Positions 18,343 to 27,219 of a stretch of 64,000 nucleotides of DNA are shown here, one piece after another. Location: contig NZ_CALBGN010000019.1 of assembly GCF_937893305.1 (NCBI RefSeq), positions 65,845 through 129,844 of the forward strand, read 5' to 3'. The translations under genes and the position numbers were made by a program. This DNA comes from an uncultured Helicobacter sp. GTDB taxonomy: Bacteria > Campylobacterota > Campylobacteria > Campylobacterales > Helicobacteraceae. The stretch's first letter is position 1; every line of letters starts with the position of its first letter. The notes below the pieces were generated by a model that saw only the letters and a list, made by a program, of their open reading frames with translations, was not told the DNA's origin and did no database searches.

Positions 18343-18348
18343 TATAAT
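18343..18348 (+). promoter_or_regulatory. -10 element (TATAAT) for tyrA
   Basis: A perfect TATAAT lies 32 bases upstream of the tyrA ATG in the divergent gap with bamA. Confidence 0.6.
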
Positions 18349-18380
18349 GCAGACAATTTTTCTAACAAATAAGGTAAAAA

Positions 18381-19208
18381 ATGCAAGCAGGAATTATTGG
18401 ACTAGGATTAATAGGAGGCTCTTTAGGGCTAGCACTCAGAGAAACTCAAATGTTTAAAAGCATTGTAGGATTAGATAATAATCCTATTCATTTGCAACAA
18501 GCACTTTCTTTAGGACTTGTTGATGAGGGTGTAAATTTGGAAGAAATCAAACATTGTGATGTGATTTTTTTAGCAACTCCAGTTGAAGCAATTTTACATT
18601 TACTTCCAGACCTTGTAGGTATTGCTCCACATTGCACCATTATCGATTTAGGTAGCACAAAACATTTAATTGCAACAAATATTCCCAAAGAAATTCGCAA
18701 AAACTTCGTCTGCGCCCACCCTATGAGTGGGACAGAAAATTTTGGACCAAAAGCTGCTTTTAAAGAACTTTTACCTAATCACATTGTCGTTTTAACAGAT
18801 TTAGAACAAAGTGGAGAATTGCAAGTTGCAATGGCAAAAGAAATTTTTGTTACTCTAAAAATGCATATTATTAAAATGGATTCCAAAGCACACGATAACC
18901 ACGCCGCTTTTATTAGCCACCTACCCCACATTATTAGCTACGCCCTTGCAAACACTGTGCTCTCTCAACAAAATCCAACAGATATTCTAGCACTTGCTGG
19001 CGGGGGTTTTAAGAGTATGGTAAGAATTGCTAAAAGCTCTCCTAGAATGTGGAGTGATATTTCCAAACAAAACCGCACAGAACTCCTAAAATCCATTGAT
19101 TTCTTTGAGCAAGAAATGTCCTTTGCAAAATCTCTAATTCAAGAAGAAAAATGGCAAGAATTAGAAAAATGGATGGCAAAAGCAAACTCCCTTTATGAAG
19201 TATTTTAA
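18381..19208 (+). CDS. tyrA: Prephenate dehydrogenase
   Basis: TyrA oxidatively decarboxylates prephenate to 4-hydroxyphenylpyruvate in tyrosine synthesis. The 275-residue protein starts with the dinucleotide-binding GIIGLGLIGGSLGLAL and has the substrate region HPMSGTENFGPKAAF and SHLPHIISYAL. It lacks fused chorismate mutase or ACT domains, so it is the simple monofunctional form. It is transcribed away from bamA and ends just before the dba promoter region. Confidence 0.93.
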   Translation: MQAGIIGLGLIGGSLGLALRETQMFKSIVGLDNNPIHLQQALSLGLVDEGVNLEEIKHCDVIFLATPVEAILHLLPDLVGIAPHCTIIDLGSTKHLIATNIPKEIRKNFVCAHPMSGTENFGPKAAFKELLPNHIVVLTDLEQSGELQVAMAKEIFVTLKMHIIKMDSKAHDNHAAFISHLPHIISYALANTVLSQQNPTDILALAGGGFKSMVRIAKSSPRMWSDISKQNRTELLKSIDFFEQEMSFAKSLIQEEKWQELEKWMAKANSLYEVF

Positions 19209-19216
19209 ATTATATT

Positions 19217-19238
19217 ATTCTTAATAATTATTCTTAAT
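19217..19238. promoter_or_regulatory. Candidate Fur box upstream of dba-dsbI
   Basis: The region ATTCTTAATAATTATTCTTA is a partly symmetric AT-rich element resembling the Helicobacter Fur consensus TAATAATnATTATTA. It lies 36 bases upstream of the dba -10 box. In C. jejuni the homologous dba-dsbI operon is reported to be iron- and Fur-responsive. AT-rich palindromes are common in this genome, so this stays a candidate. Confidence 0.4.
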
Positions 19239-19273
19239 TTAAAAAATTAACACTCTAAGAATAGACTCTTCGC

Positions 19274-19279
19274 TAGAAT
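19274..19279 (+). promoter_or_regulatory. -10 element (TAGAAT) for dba-dsbI
   Basis: TAGAAT within GCTAGAATT lies 46 bases before the dba start and matches the box in front of rpsO. Confidence 0.5.
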
Positions 19280-19324
19280 TCCGCCTCATGTGATATTTAT
19301 CAACATTAATTTTAAGGAGTCGCT

Positions 19325-19492
19325 ATGGAGTTTTTAGAACTTCTAATGGTTTTAATTGCGATGATTTTAATCATCAAAAAACCAGAAAAAGAAAAATTGG
19401 CGTTTAATCTTGTAATGATTTCGTGGGTAATTATGATTGTGCTTTACATTGCGCACAAATCAAGTGCACTGCTTACAAATATGAATCTTTAA
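19325..19492 (+). CDS. dba: Small membrane protein Dba
   Basis: This 55-residue protein is read from ATG at 19325 after an AAGGAG ribosome site. It has two hydrophobic segments (residues about 2-17 and 27-42) separated by a charged KKPEKEK loop. Its size, topology and place ten bases before dsbI match Dba of Campylobacter, a small partner made from the same message and needed for proper DsbI function or translation. Identification rests on position and shape more than on a sequence motif. Confidence 0.8.
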   Translation: MEFLELLMVLIAMILIIKKPEKEKLAFNLVMISWVIMIVLYIAHKSSALLTNMNL

Positions 19493-19502
19493 AGGCTGAA
19501 CA

Positions 19503-21020
19503 ATGACAGAAAATGTAAAAGCAAAAAATTTCTATACACTTATGTGTTTAGCAGGGTTTTTAATTATTTTATTACCTGTAGGTATTGCAAATATTGTGTT
19601 TGGTTATATGCTAGGAGATAGTCCTTGCACATTATGTTGGGGACAACGCCAAGCAATGATTTATATCGGCGTGATTGCGTTTTTCATTATTAGATATGGC
19701 ATTAAGGGCAAATATGTTTCTGCACTATTAATTGTTACTGCGTTTGGATTATATCAATCTCTTGCACATTTTGGAAATCACGCTATGCGAGATCTGGATC
19801 AAGGATTTGGGCTAGCTGTTTTTGGGATCCATACTTATTTTTGGGCAGAAGTTGTGTTTTGGGCGGTTGTTTTATTGCTAGGTGTAATTTTTGCATTTGC
19901 TCCAAAATTTGGAGAATTTGACACAGAAATGGCGGGTAAAAAAATTAGAGAATGGACAAAATTCTCATTTATGGCTGTGCTTATTACGACATTTATTATT
20001 GCTTCTAATGTTTTTCAAGCTTTTGTAAGCACTGGGATTCCACCTTATGCAGGACAAGGCGATCCAGTAAGATTTAGTTTAAATCCTAAATACATTATTT
20101 GGTCCACTGATTATTGGAATGGTAAATTAAAAGGATTTTCATTTCTTGGCGCAAGAGATGTTAAAGCCCCTGATTACGCATTTGCACCTGCAAGCCAAAA
20201 ATTAGGAATAGCATTTGACAATGATAGCAATAATGCTCCTTTAAATGTTGATGAAACATTAAAAGTTGCAACAAGCAAAGATATTGAATTTTCAAAACCT
20301 ATCAACACCCTAAATTACATTTATGGTGAATATGTTGCAAGCTCAAAATTTGATGTTGCTTTCTTAGATGATAATTTTAAAGAAAAATCAAGTTTTCAAT
20401 TAGATCCTTATTTTTCAGCAACAATTGATCCAATCATCGGTATTATCCCTTATATGGACAACAAATATATTTTAATGGGTTCTAACAAATCCTTTTTACG
20501 ATTCCAACAAAATCCAAATGCGTCTGAAGTTAAACAATACGCAGACTTCATCAAAGGTGCAGATAAATTTGAAGGGCAAGGTGAAGGCTTAGGAAGAGGA
20601 CGTTTAGATACAGTAAGATCAAAGTTTTTCCATGTTGCAAGTATGGCAAGTGATGGCAAATATTTCTATCTAGCAACAACACCAAACAATAAAAATGCTA
20701 AAACGCTTGTTATTAGTAAATTCTCATTAAAAGATAGAACGCTTTCTGCAGAATTTATTCCAAACGCAAAACTCAAAGAAGGAAAAACTCTAGGGGATTT
20801 ATACATCACTTCTATGGTTTATCACAAAGGAGAGCTTTACGCACTTAGTAAAAATCACAATGTAATTGTTGTTATCGATCCAAAAAGTGAGAGCATCACA
20901 AAAACTATCAGTTATCCGCAAACAATTACAAATGCTAGAAGTTTGCTAGTTTCTGATCAAGGAACTTTCCAAATCCTAAGCTATCAAGAAGGCAAAAACA
21001 CACTTTATACACTACAATAA
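19503..21020 (+). CDS. dsbI: Disulfide bond formation protein DsbI
   Basis: DsbI is an inner-membrane thiol oxidase of the DsbB superfamily that reoxidises periplasmic DsbA-type proteins and passes electrons to quinones. The 505-residue protein has a DsbB-like N-terminal part with several membrane helices and the redox pair CTLC at 42-45. Then comes a large C-terminal domain (about 200-505) with repeated strands that looks like a periplasmic beta-propeller. This fused layout is characteristic of the Campylobacter/Helicobacter DsbI. It is co-transcribed with dba and followed by a hairpin terminator. The preferred client, such as arylsulfotransferase in some relatives, is not encoded nearby. 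Confidence 0.93.
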   Translation: MTENVKAKNFYTLMCLAGFLIILLPVGIANIVFGYMLGDSPCTLCWGQRQAMIYIGVIAFFIIRYGIKGKYVSALLIVTAFGLYQSLAHFGNHAMRDLDQGFGLAVFGIHTYFWAEVVFWAVVLLLGVIFAFAPKFGEFDTEMAGKKIREWTKFSFMAVLITTFIIASNVFQAFVSTGIPPYAGQGDPVRFSLNPKYIIWSTDYWNGKLKGFSFLGARDVKAPDYAFAPASQKLGIAFDNDSNNAPLNVDETLKVATSKDIEFSKPINTLNYIYGEYVASSKFDVAFLDDNFKEKSSFQLDPYFSATIDPIIGIIPYMDNKYILMGSNKSFLRFQQNPNASEVKQYADFIKGADKFEGQGEGLGRGRLDTVRSKFFHVASMASDGKYFYLATTPNNKNAKTLVISKFSLKDRTLSAEFIPNAKLKEGKTLGDLYITSMVYHKGELYALSKNHNVIVVIDPKSESITKTISYPQTITNARSLLVSDQGTFQILSYQEGKNTLYTLQ

Positions 21021-21047
21021 TTAAGAAATCCCACTTGGGATTCTTAA
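21021..21047 (+). terminator. Stem-loop after dsbI
   Basis: TTAAGAA pairs with TTCTTAA around an inner TCCC/GGGA stem, directly after the dsbI stop codon. A T-rich stretch (ATTTTTTATT) follows about 14 bases later, so it could act as an imperfect rho-independent terminator. Confidence 0.55.
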
Positions 21048-21165
21048 TGAAATTCCAAATATTTTTTATTATTACTCACACTCTCCAAAGAGAATTTAGT
21101 TTAAGCAAAACCTTCAAATAAAACAGATTCTCATTCTCTCTTAATAAAATTGGAAGAATTTCGGA

Positions 21166-21171
21166 TAGAAT
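21166..21171 (+). promoter_or_regulatory. -10 element (TAGAAT) before a small ORF
   Basis: TAGAAT lies 55 bases before the ATG at 21227. A GATTCTCATTCTC stretch at 21126-21138 upstream has some resemblance to a Fur half-site. Together they suggest transcription into the gap after dsbI. Confidence 0.4.
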
Positions 21172-21226
21172 TATTCAATTTTGTCCAACAAGCATTCCTT
21201 TGTATTTTCTTTTTGCGGAAGGAAAT

Positions 21227-21397
21227 ATGGGTGCAGGCAGCATTTTAGCATTTGGGCTAGGTGTTCTTATGTTGTTTTTAATGTTATTTGTTTCAAATTT
21301 AGATTCCAACTTTACGCATACCATTTTCTTAAACGCATATCAAACGGTGCTAACATCTTATAAAACGCTGGCACAATCAACAAACTTAACACCATAG
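21227..21397 (+). CDS. Possible small single-helix membrane protein
   Basis: An ATG at 21227 stands just behind GGAAGGAAAT and opens a 56-residue frame. The first 24 residues are glycine-rich and then strongly hydrophobic (GVLMLFLMLFV), which fits one membrane helix. The last 86 bases run antisense over the 3' end of hefC, so the C-terminal half may be constrained by that gene. I do not recognise the family. A -10-like box upstream and the ribosome site support expression; the overlap argues for caution. Confidence 0.4.
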   Translation: MGAGSILAFGLGVLMLFLMLFVSNLDSNFTHTIFLNAYQTVLTSYKTLAQSTNLTP

Positions 21398-24371
21398 ACA
21401 CAATAAGCCCTCCAATCATCGCAATCCCCATAGGCGATTTTATCCCACTTCCAGCACCTCCAGCAAGCGCTAAAGGCAGCATTCCAAAAACCATTGCAAT
21501 AGTTGTCATTAAAATAGGACGCAATCTAAGCACACCCGCTTGTAAAATCGCATTGTTAAGATCCACTCCTTCTTCGCACTTCTCATTTGCCACATCAATA
21601 ATTAGCGTTGCGTTTTTGCCTACAAGCCCCATTAAAAGCATTAATCCCATAATGCTAAACAAACTTAAACTTGCTCCACTTAAAAACAACGCTAAAAACG
21701 CCCCTGTAAAACTTAAAGGTAAAGTTATCATAATAATCACAGGTTGCAACAATGATTCATACAAAGACGCTAAAATAAAATAAATTAAAAATAATGCAGA
21801 AACCATTGCCACAACAAAAGCAGCATTTGTTTCTTGCATATATTTTGCATATCCTTCAATTTTATAATGCACGCCATTTTCTAACCATTGCGCTTTGTTT
21901 TGCTCTAAATAGTTAGTTGCTTCTCCTAAACTTACATTTTCACTTAAATTTGCATATACCATCACACTGCGCTGCCTATCATATCGCTTCACATTTGTAA
22001 CCGCTCCTACTTCTTCAATCTCTACAAGCCCATCTAAAAATACATTTTCCCCTTGTGCATTTCTAAGACTAAGATAGCTAATATCTGCAATAGAATCCTT
22101 TTTTGTGCTAAGTAAGACAATATTATACTCCTTGCCATTTTCGCGATAATAAGAAATCTCTTGCGCTCCACTAAAAGCACTATTTAACGCCAAAGCAATT
22201 TCTTTTGCACTAAAACCATAATGTGCCGCTAAAGCACGATTAATCTTAAGTCTAATTTGTGGAGTATTTGCTTTAATATCTGTATGAATATCGCGATATT
22301 TTCCACTTTGCTCCATTAGATCTTGAATCTTTTGCACACTTCTTGCAAGCACTTTTGGATCTTGTGAAAAAATCGCCATTTGCAAAGGAGAATCATCTTC
22401 GCCTAAGCTAATTTGTGGAATCTCAATAATAGCAATCTCCATTTTAAAGCGTTCTTCAAAAGGTTTGTAATATTCTCGCAATGACTCTATGATTTCTTTA
22501 AGAGAGCGTTCGCGCTTATCATAAGGACTAAGACGCACATAAATCTTCGCTTCATACACCTTCTGCTCTGCAGTAAAACCGATATTTAAAATGCTATATT
22601 CTACTTCACTTAAAGATTGTAAATGTTCTTGAATCTCTAAAGTTTGTCGTTGCATTTCTTCTATTGTAATTCCAGGTTTGCTTGTGAGTTTAATGTCAAA
22701 CTCCGCCTTATCCTCTGAGGGCAAAAACTCAATCCCCAATCGCGTAACCAAAAACAAAGACACCACAAACACACTTAAGATTCCACCTATTACAAGGGCT
22801 TTATGATTTAATACCCATTGCAATATTCTTGCATAAAATTGTTCCAAACTCTTAAAATATTTCTCACTCCAAAGATAAAATCCATTATTTAATGCTTGCG
22901 TATCTACAAGGCGCGCACTTAACATAGGAATAAAAGTAATTACCACCAAATAAGAAATCACAATCGCCCCAGCTAAAGTAATCCCAAAAGAAGTAAAAAA
23001 TCTTCCTGTTACTCCACTCATATTTGCAATAGGGATAAATACAGCAAGCAACATACAAGAAATCGCCACAAGCGCAAAACCAATCTCTTTTACTCCTTCA
23101 TAAGCTGCTTTTTTGCGTTCTTCTCCATTTTCAATCTTTTTATAAATATTCTCAATCACTACAATTGCATCATCAATAATAATTCCAATAGCAAGCGTTA
23201 TAGCAATCATTGTAGCAAGATTTAGCGTCATATCAAAAGCATACATCAGAGCAAAAACGCCCATTATGGAAGTGGGGATACTAAGACTTGCAATAAAAGT
23301 AATGCGCCAATTCCGCAAAAACAAAAGCACCACAAACACCGCTAAAAATGCCCCTAAAATCAAGTCAAACTCCACAGCAGCAATAGAGTCTTTAATATAG
23401 TTTGTTGTATCGCGCACAAGATGCAAATCATATTTTTCACTCATTGCTTGAAGTTCTGGCAAAATCTCTTTAATAGAGTTTGCAATCTCAATTTCATTTG
23501 CTCCTGTGATTTTTTGCACTTCTAATAAAATTCCACTATTGCTCCCTTGTGGTGTTGCAAGATTTGAAAAACTTCTTTTCTCTTTTGTGGAATCCAAAAT
23601 CAACGCAATATCACTAAGTTTAATCCCTTGCGCAATAAGAAGATTTCCTAGGTCTTGCACGCTTGTCGCATCAGCTTTTGTTAAAATTTTCCACTCTTGC
23701 TTTCCAGAGATTAATCTCCCTCCATCAATCTCAATATTTTGCGCATTGATTGCGCGAGCAATATCACTAAAGCTAAGATTATATTTATTTAGTGCAGTTG
23801 GATTTGGACTAATTTTAATTTCTCTCTCCAAATATCCCACTAAATTAACTTTTCCAACGCCTTTAATCCGTTGAATTAAGGGTTTAATATTTAAATCGGC
23901 ATGTAAGTTTAAATCTAGTAATTCTTGTGTTGTTTTTATCGCAGTTTTTGGTGTGATAAAGAGTGAAACAATGGGCGCACCACCTACATCAAACTTTTCA
24001 ACAATAGGAGATTTCACTTCACTTCCAAAACGAATTGTAGAAATCTTATCACGCACATCATTTGCAGCAATATTAATATCTTTTTCTAGCTCAAACTCCA
24101 CAACAACAATACTCACACTATCAGCACTTGTAGAAGTGATTTTTTTAAGCGATTCAATTCCACTTACCGCCTCTTCAATCCTATCTGTTACCTTTCCTTC
24201 TACAATTTCTGGATTTGCTCCGGGATAAATTGTTGTAATTGTAATCACAGGCACATCAACATTAGGATAAAGCGATACACTAAGACGCCTTAATCCATCA
24301 CTTCCAAAAAATACTAGAGCTAGCACAAACATCAAAGCACTAATAGGGTGCGTAATAGCAAATTTTGACAT
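21312..24371 (-). CDS. hefC: RND efflux transporter HefC (AcrB family)
   Basis: The 1019-residue inner-membrane pump exports drugs and bile salts using the proton gradient. It has the RND layout of 12 helices and two large periplasmic loops. The proton-relay aspartates are at 400-401 in IIIDDAIVVIENI, and the second-half lysine is in GLVGKNATLIIDVANE. N-terminal MSKFAITHPISALM and PGANPEIVEGKVTDRIEEAV are family signatures. The gene overlaps hefB by one base (TAATG). It matches H. pylori HefC in size. The outer-membrane partner hefA lies about 4 kb upstream rather than adjacent. Confidence 0.92.
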   Translation of the reverse strand: MSKFAITHPISALMFVLALVFFGSDGLRRLSVSLYPNVDVPVITITTIYPGANPEIVEGKVTDRIEEAVSGIESLKKITSTSADSVSIVVVEFELEKDINIAANDVRDKISTIRFGSEVKSPIVEKFDVGGAPIVSLFITPKTAIKTTQELLDLNLHADLNIKPLIQRIKGVGKVNLVGYLEREIKISPNPTALNKYNLSFSDIARAINAQNIEIDGGRLISGKQEWKILTKADATSVQDLGNLLIAQGIKLSDIALILDSTKEKRSFSNLATPQGSNSGILLEVQKITGANEIEIANSIKEILPELQAMSEKYDLHLVRDTTNYIKDSIAAVEFDLILGAFLAVFVVLLFLRNWRITFIASLSIPTSIMGVFALMYAFDMTLNLATMIAITLAIGIIIDDAIVVIENIYKKIENGEERKKAAYEGVKEIGFALVAISCMLLAVFIPIANMSGVTGRFFTSFGITLAGAIVISYLVVITFIPMLSARLVDTQALNNGFYLWSEKYFKSLEQFYARILQWVLNHKALVIGGILSVFVVSLFLVTRLGIEFLPSEDKAEFDIKLTSKPGITIEEMQRQTLEIQEHLQSLSEVEYSILNIGFTAEQKVYEAKIYVRLSPYDKRERSLKEIIESLREYYKPFEERFKMEIAIIEIPQISLGEDDSPLQMAIFSQDPKVLARSVQKIQDLMEQSGKYRDIHTDIKANTPQIRLKINRALAAHYGFSAKEIALALNSAFSGAQEISYYRENGKEYNIVLLSTKKDSIADISYLSLRNAQGENVFLDGLVEIEEVGAVTNVKRYDRQRSVMVYANLSENVSLGEATNYLEQNKAQWLENGVHYKIEGYAKYMQETNAAFVVAMVSALFLIYFILASLYESLLQPVIIMITLPLSFTGAFLALFLSGASLSLFSIMGLMLLMGLVGKNATLIIDVANEKCEEGVDLNNAILQAGVLRLRPILMTTIAMVFGMLPLALAGGAGSGIKSPMGIAMIGGLIVSMVLSLLIVPAFYKMLAPFDMRLRKWYA

Positions 24372-25195
24372 TACAGCACTCTTTTTTGTTTTTTGCTAGA
24401 TTTTTTAGGAGAAAGATAAATCTTTCCATCACCAAAGATTCCAGATGGGATTTTAGATTCCTTTATTAAACTTTCTGCAACAGCTTTTTTTGTGTTTTTA
24501 TCAATACTTGGATAAATTTTATGAAGCGTAAGTTTAGAGTTTTGCAACACGCCATCAATACTATAAGCAAAACTATCGCCTACTTGAACTTGCTCAAAAT
24601 AACGCGAATCAAAGCGAATAATTGCCTTTTTTTCTAGAGATTCTAATGCAAATGCCTTGCTTGAAATCGCCCCTACACCATCGCCAACTTCTACAAGTTT
24701 TTGAGTAATCACTCCGCTAAATGGAGCATAAAGAATCGTATTTTCTAGCAGTTCTTTTTGTAGTGCATAATTTGCTTCTGCGCGTTGCAGTTCAAAAACA
24801 CTCGCCTTATATTCTGCTTTAATTTTTTCAAATGTATTTAAATCTAATGCGTCCTTAGATTTTTCATAGCGTTTAAATTGATTTGCAAGAAAGCTATGTT
24901 TCGCTCTTAATGCCTCTAAGCTTGCTTTTGCAATTTGTGTATTTTCTCTTAAATCTTTTGCTCTTAACTCTAGTAGTTTATCACCCTTTTTAACCACACT
25001 ACCAACTTCTACATAAATCTTATCTACAACTCCATTTGCACTAAGAGCTAAAAGTGCGCTTTGCACCGCTTGAATTTCAAAGGTGGCATACACTTCCTTT
25101 TGCGTCTGTGAAACTTGTGTGTCAATTTGTATTTGCGATTCTGCCTTAAGCCCAAGTGTTGCTACAATAATAATCCCACAAATCCAAGTTTTCAA
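24371..25195 (-). CDS. hefB: Membrane fusion protein HefB (RND adaptor)
   Basis: The 274-residue periplasmic adaptor links HefC to the outer-membrane channel. It has an N-terminal hydrophobic signal ending near KAES, a lipoyl-like half (NGVVDKIYVEVGSVVKKGDKLL), a helical hairpin at about 75-150, and the second lipoyl half (APFSGVITQKLVEVGDGV). It is short compared with AcrA, as is HefB of H. pylori. The start is TTG at 25195 behind AAGGAAGG. It is followed by hefC with a one-base overlap, so the pair is translated together. Confidence 0.88.
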   Translation of the reverse strand: MKTWICGIIIVATLGLKAESQIQIDTQVSQTQKEVYATFEIQAVQSALLALSANGVVDKIYVEVGSVVKKGDKLLELRAKDLRENTQIAKASLEALRAKHSFLANQFKRYEKSKDALDLNTFEKIKAEYKASVFELQRAEANYALQKELLENTILYAPFSGVITQKLVEVGDGVGAISSKAFALESLEKKAIIRFDSRYFEQVQVGDSFAYSIDGVLQNSKLTLHKIYPSIDKNTKKAVAESLIKESKIPSGIFGDGKIYLSPKKSSKKQKRVL

Positions 25196-25263
25196 AAGCC
25201 TTCCTTACAATGCTAAATTCCCCTTGTTCTTTGTTATTGTAGTCCTTTTCTCTTAAAACTTCC

Positions 25264-26904
25264 CTATGCTTCTTTTTCAAATTTAGGACGCAATTTGTCT
25301 TTTTCGCTTAACTCGCTAAATAAAAGCATACTCTCTACACTTCTAATTTTGTATAAATCCAAAGCAGCAAGAGTAGAACCATCCCCTTTTACAAGCGTGA
25401 AGCCTATTTGCCCATTTGTGAGCATATCTTTTTGAATAAATTGTATGCCTAAATCTGCTAAAGATATGATTCCATTATCCGTTTGCACTCCAACTTGTGT
25501 AAAGTCAAGTTTGTTTAGCTCTTCTTCATTTAGGCTTACTGCATTACTCATTGTGCTAGCTCTCTGCTGTTTTTCTGTGAGATTAAACTCACCATCAGTT
25601 ACAAAAACATCTCTTATATCAACACTCACACTTCTCCCAGAATCAAAAACAAAAGACAATTTTCCATCATCGTGAAGCTTCATCGCCACAACAGAATCCA
25701 TATCTTTTAGAGAATGCGCATATTGCTCTGCTGTTTTTGGGTCATTTAAGCCTTGATAAAATTCTTTAAACTTCGCTTCGCTAAACTTCATTCCCGTAAT
25801 CACTTGAAACTCTCTTTGAATAGCAAGTTTATTAACAGGTTCTCTAAAATTAACTCTGCCATTTAAATCTATAGATTGCTTATTATCTTGTCTGTAATAG
25901 TCGTTATACATTGCATTGAAACGATTCCGTATATCACCAAGATGACTAGAAGCCGTTGTCTTGTTAGCTTCATTGCGTCCATCATAAATACTAAAGCGCA
26001 ATTCCTCTAAATGCGTCCTTTTATTTACCCCTGTTTTCTTATAGGCAAACTTTAGGGATTCCATTATATCTGCATACACAAAGCGTTCTAATCCAAACCC
26101 ATCTTTATAACTCTCCCTTAAATCTATCCAGCCATCTTCTGTGCCATTGTTTTTAAAGAATAACCTTAAATTCTTAATACTCTTTTCGTCTATTCTTTTA
26201 TAGCTTTCTTCTGGGCGAAACAAACTGATTCCATTTTTTAACTTGCTATGTCCATATTTTGAAATCTCGGCGTCTATGTCCTTTTGCGTATTAACAAATT
26301 TTGTTAAATCTAGAGCATTATACACATCACTAAGTTTTAGCACCACTTCTTCACCTTCAGAGTTATAACCCTTAAGCTTTAATTTATCAAAATACTCATC
26401 ATCGGCATCTAAAAAACCATCTTGGTTGATATCTAAATTAATAAGCTTGCCCATACTGCTAATTTTTCCAGCATCATATTTGCCATTCATATTATCCAAG
26501 TCTAAAAAGACTTCCATTTTCCCAACAGGTGTATCAAGGTAACTAGATCTTCCAGCAGCATTTAAAACATCTCCATAAAATCCTGAAATTCCACTTTTTG
26601 AAAAACTATTATAAGCAGAATCAAAGATTATGTTTCCATATTTATCATATGATGCATTATGTGAGTAGAAATTTGGAGTAAAGTAATTAAGCTTATTCGC
26701 ATCTAGTCCATAATCACCTCCTAAAATTCTATCAACCTTAGTATTCATTGCTGCAGCTTTGCTAAGCTCTAAACGCTCTTGTTCTCGTCTCTTTATTTCT
26801 TCTAATTCTTGTGATGTGATTTTAAAACCATTAGGCAAACTAGATTGTAAGCTCAAATTGTTTATGCTAGCTGCTGTTAAATTAAATTGACTATCAACCT
26901 TCAT
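25264..26904 (-). CDS. EF-hand-like hypothetical protein
   Basis: The 546-residue protein starts behind AAGGAGG at a good distance. It has no signal peptide or membrane helix. Residues about 130-180 contain two calcium-loop-like stretches, LDLDNMNGKYDAGKI and LDINQDGFLDADDEYF; the second fits an EF-hand DxDxDG loop well. A third Asp-rich stretch, NNGTEDGWIDLRE, occurs near residue 255. The rest is charged and probably helical. The Ser/Asn/Leu-rich N-terminus resembles proteins secreted through the flagellar export channel, but that is only a resemblance. It sits between hefB and the phage-like cassette, 68 bases upstream of hefB. The function is unknown. Confidence 0.8.
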   Translation of the reverse strand: MKVDSQFNLTAASINNLSLQSSLPNGFKITSQELEEIKRREQERLELSKAAAMNTKVDRILGGDYGLDANKLNYFTPNFYSHNASYDKYGNIIFDSAYNSFSKSGISGFYGDVLNAAGRSSYLDTPVGKMEVFLDLDNMNGKYDAGKISSMGKLINLDINQDGFLDADDEYFDKLKLKGYNSEGEEVVLKLSDVYNALDLTKFVNTQKDIDAEISKYGHSKLKNGISLFRPEESYKRIDEKSIKNLRLFFKNNGTEDGWIDLRESYKDGFGLERFVYADIMESLKFAYKKTGVNKRTHLEELRFSIYDGRNEANKTTASSHLGDIRNRFNAMYNDYYRQDNKQSIDLNGRVNFREPVNKLAIQREFQVITGMKFSEAKFKEFYQGLNDPKTAEQYAHSLKDMDSVVAMKLHDDGKLSFVFDSGRSVSVDIRDVFVTDGEFNLTEKQQRASTMSNAVSLNEEELNKLDFTQVGVQTDNGIISLADLGIQFIQKDMLTNGQIGFTLVKGDGSTLAALDLYKIRSVESMLLFSELSEKDKLRPKFEKEA

Positions 26905-26948
26905 TAAATGACCTCCTTGATTTTATCGTTGCTAGATTTACATTGAGA

Positions 26949-27178
26949 TTTTTCACGCTGACAAAAAAATGTTAAAAAAATGGGACAATTAGATAAAAAA
27001 GAAATAGTATATAAGCAGCCAATGGTAGGGACGCCCACTTCCTACACTCAAGCCCAAAGTCTTGATGGGCGACTGGTTCAAAAGAACATTTCATCGACTG
27101 CTAAAGAGATTATACCACAGCAAGACAAATCCACAAAGGACTTTAAATCAAAATTTAAAGAATTTAACACCAAGAAAA
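26949..27178 (+). repeat. Direct repeat, copy 1
   Basis: This 230-base segment matches 28058-28288 in the same orientation with about a dozen mismatches over 210 aligned bases by hand, plus a one-base indel near its left end. It encodes most of the 79-residue fragment. Its left end lies in the 5' gap of the divergent 546-residue gene. Confidence 0.9.
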
Positions 27179-27219
27179 CACATACTTTTAAATCTATAAG
27201 TAAGGAGTTGAAACGATGA
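26980..27219 (+). pseudogene. Truncated tail duplicate of the 199-residue phage-like protein
   Basis: The 79-residue frame begins MGQLDKKEIVYKQ and is a copy of the C-terminal part of the 199-residue protein downstream, without its N-terminal nuclease-like part. It has no clear ribosome site of its own. Its stop overlaps the rha start in ATGA, so it could still be translated and couple into rha. It is most simply a 5'-deleted remnant of an earlier copy of the downstream gene. Divergence from the other copy includes several amino acid changes, so the duplication is not brand new. Confidence 0.6.

Noticed and set aside
26905..26979. Sigma-28 promoter for the 546-residue gene
   Set aside because: AACGATAAAA resembles the -10 part but no TAAA element is found at the proper distance, so it is not listed as a feature.
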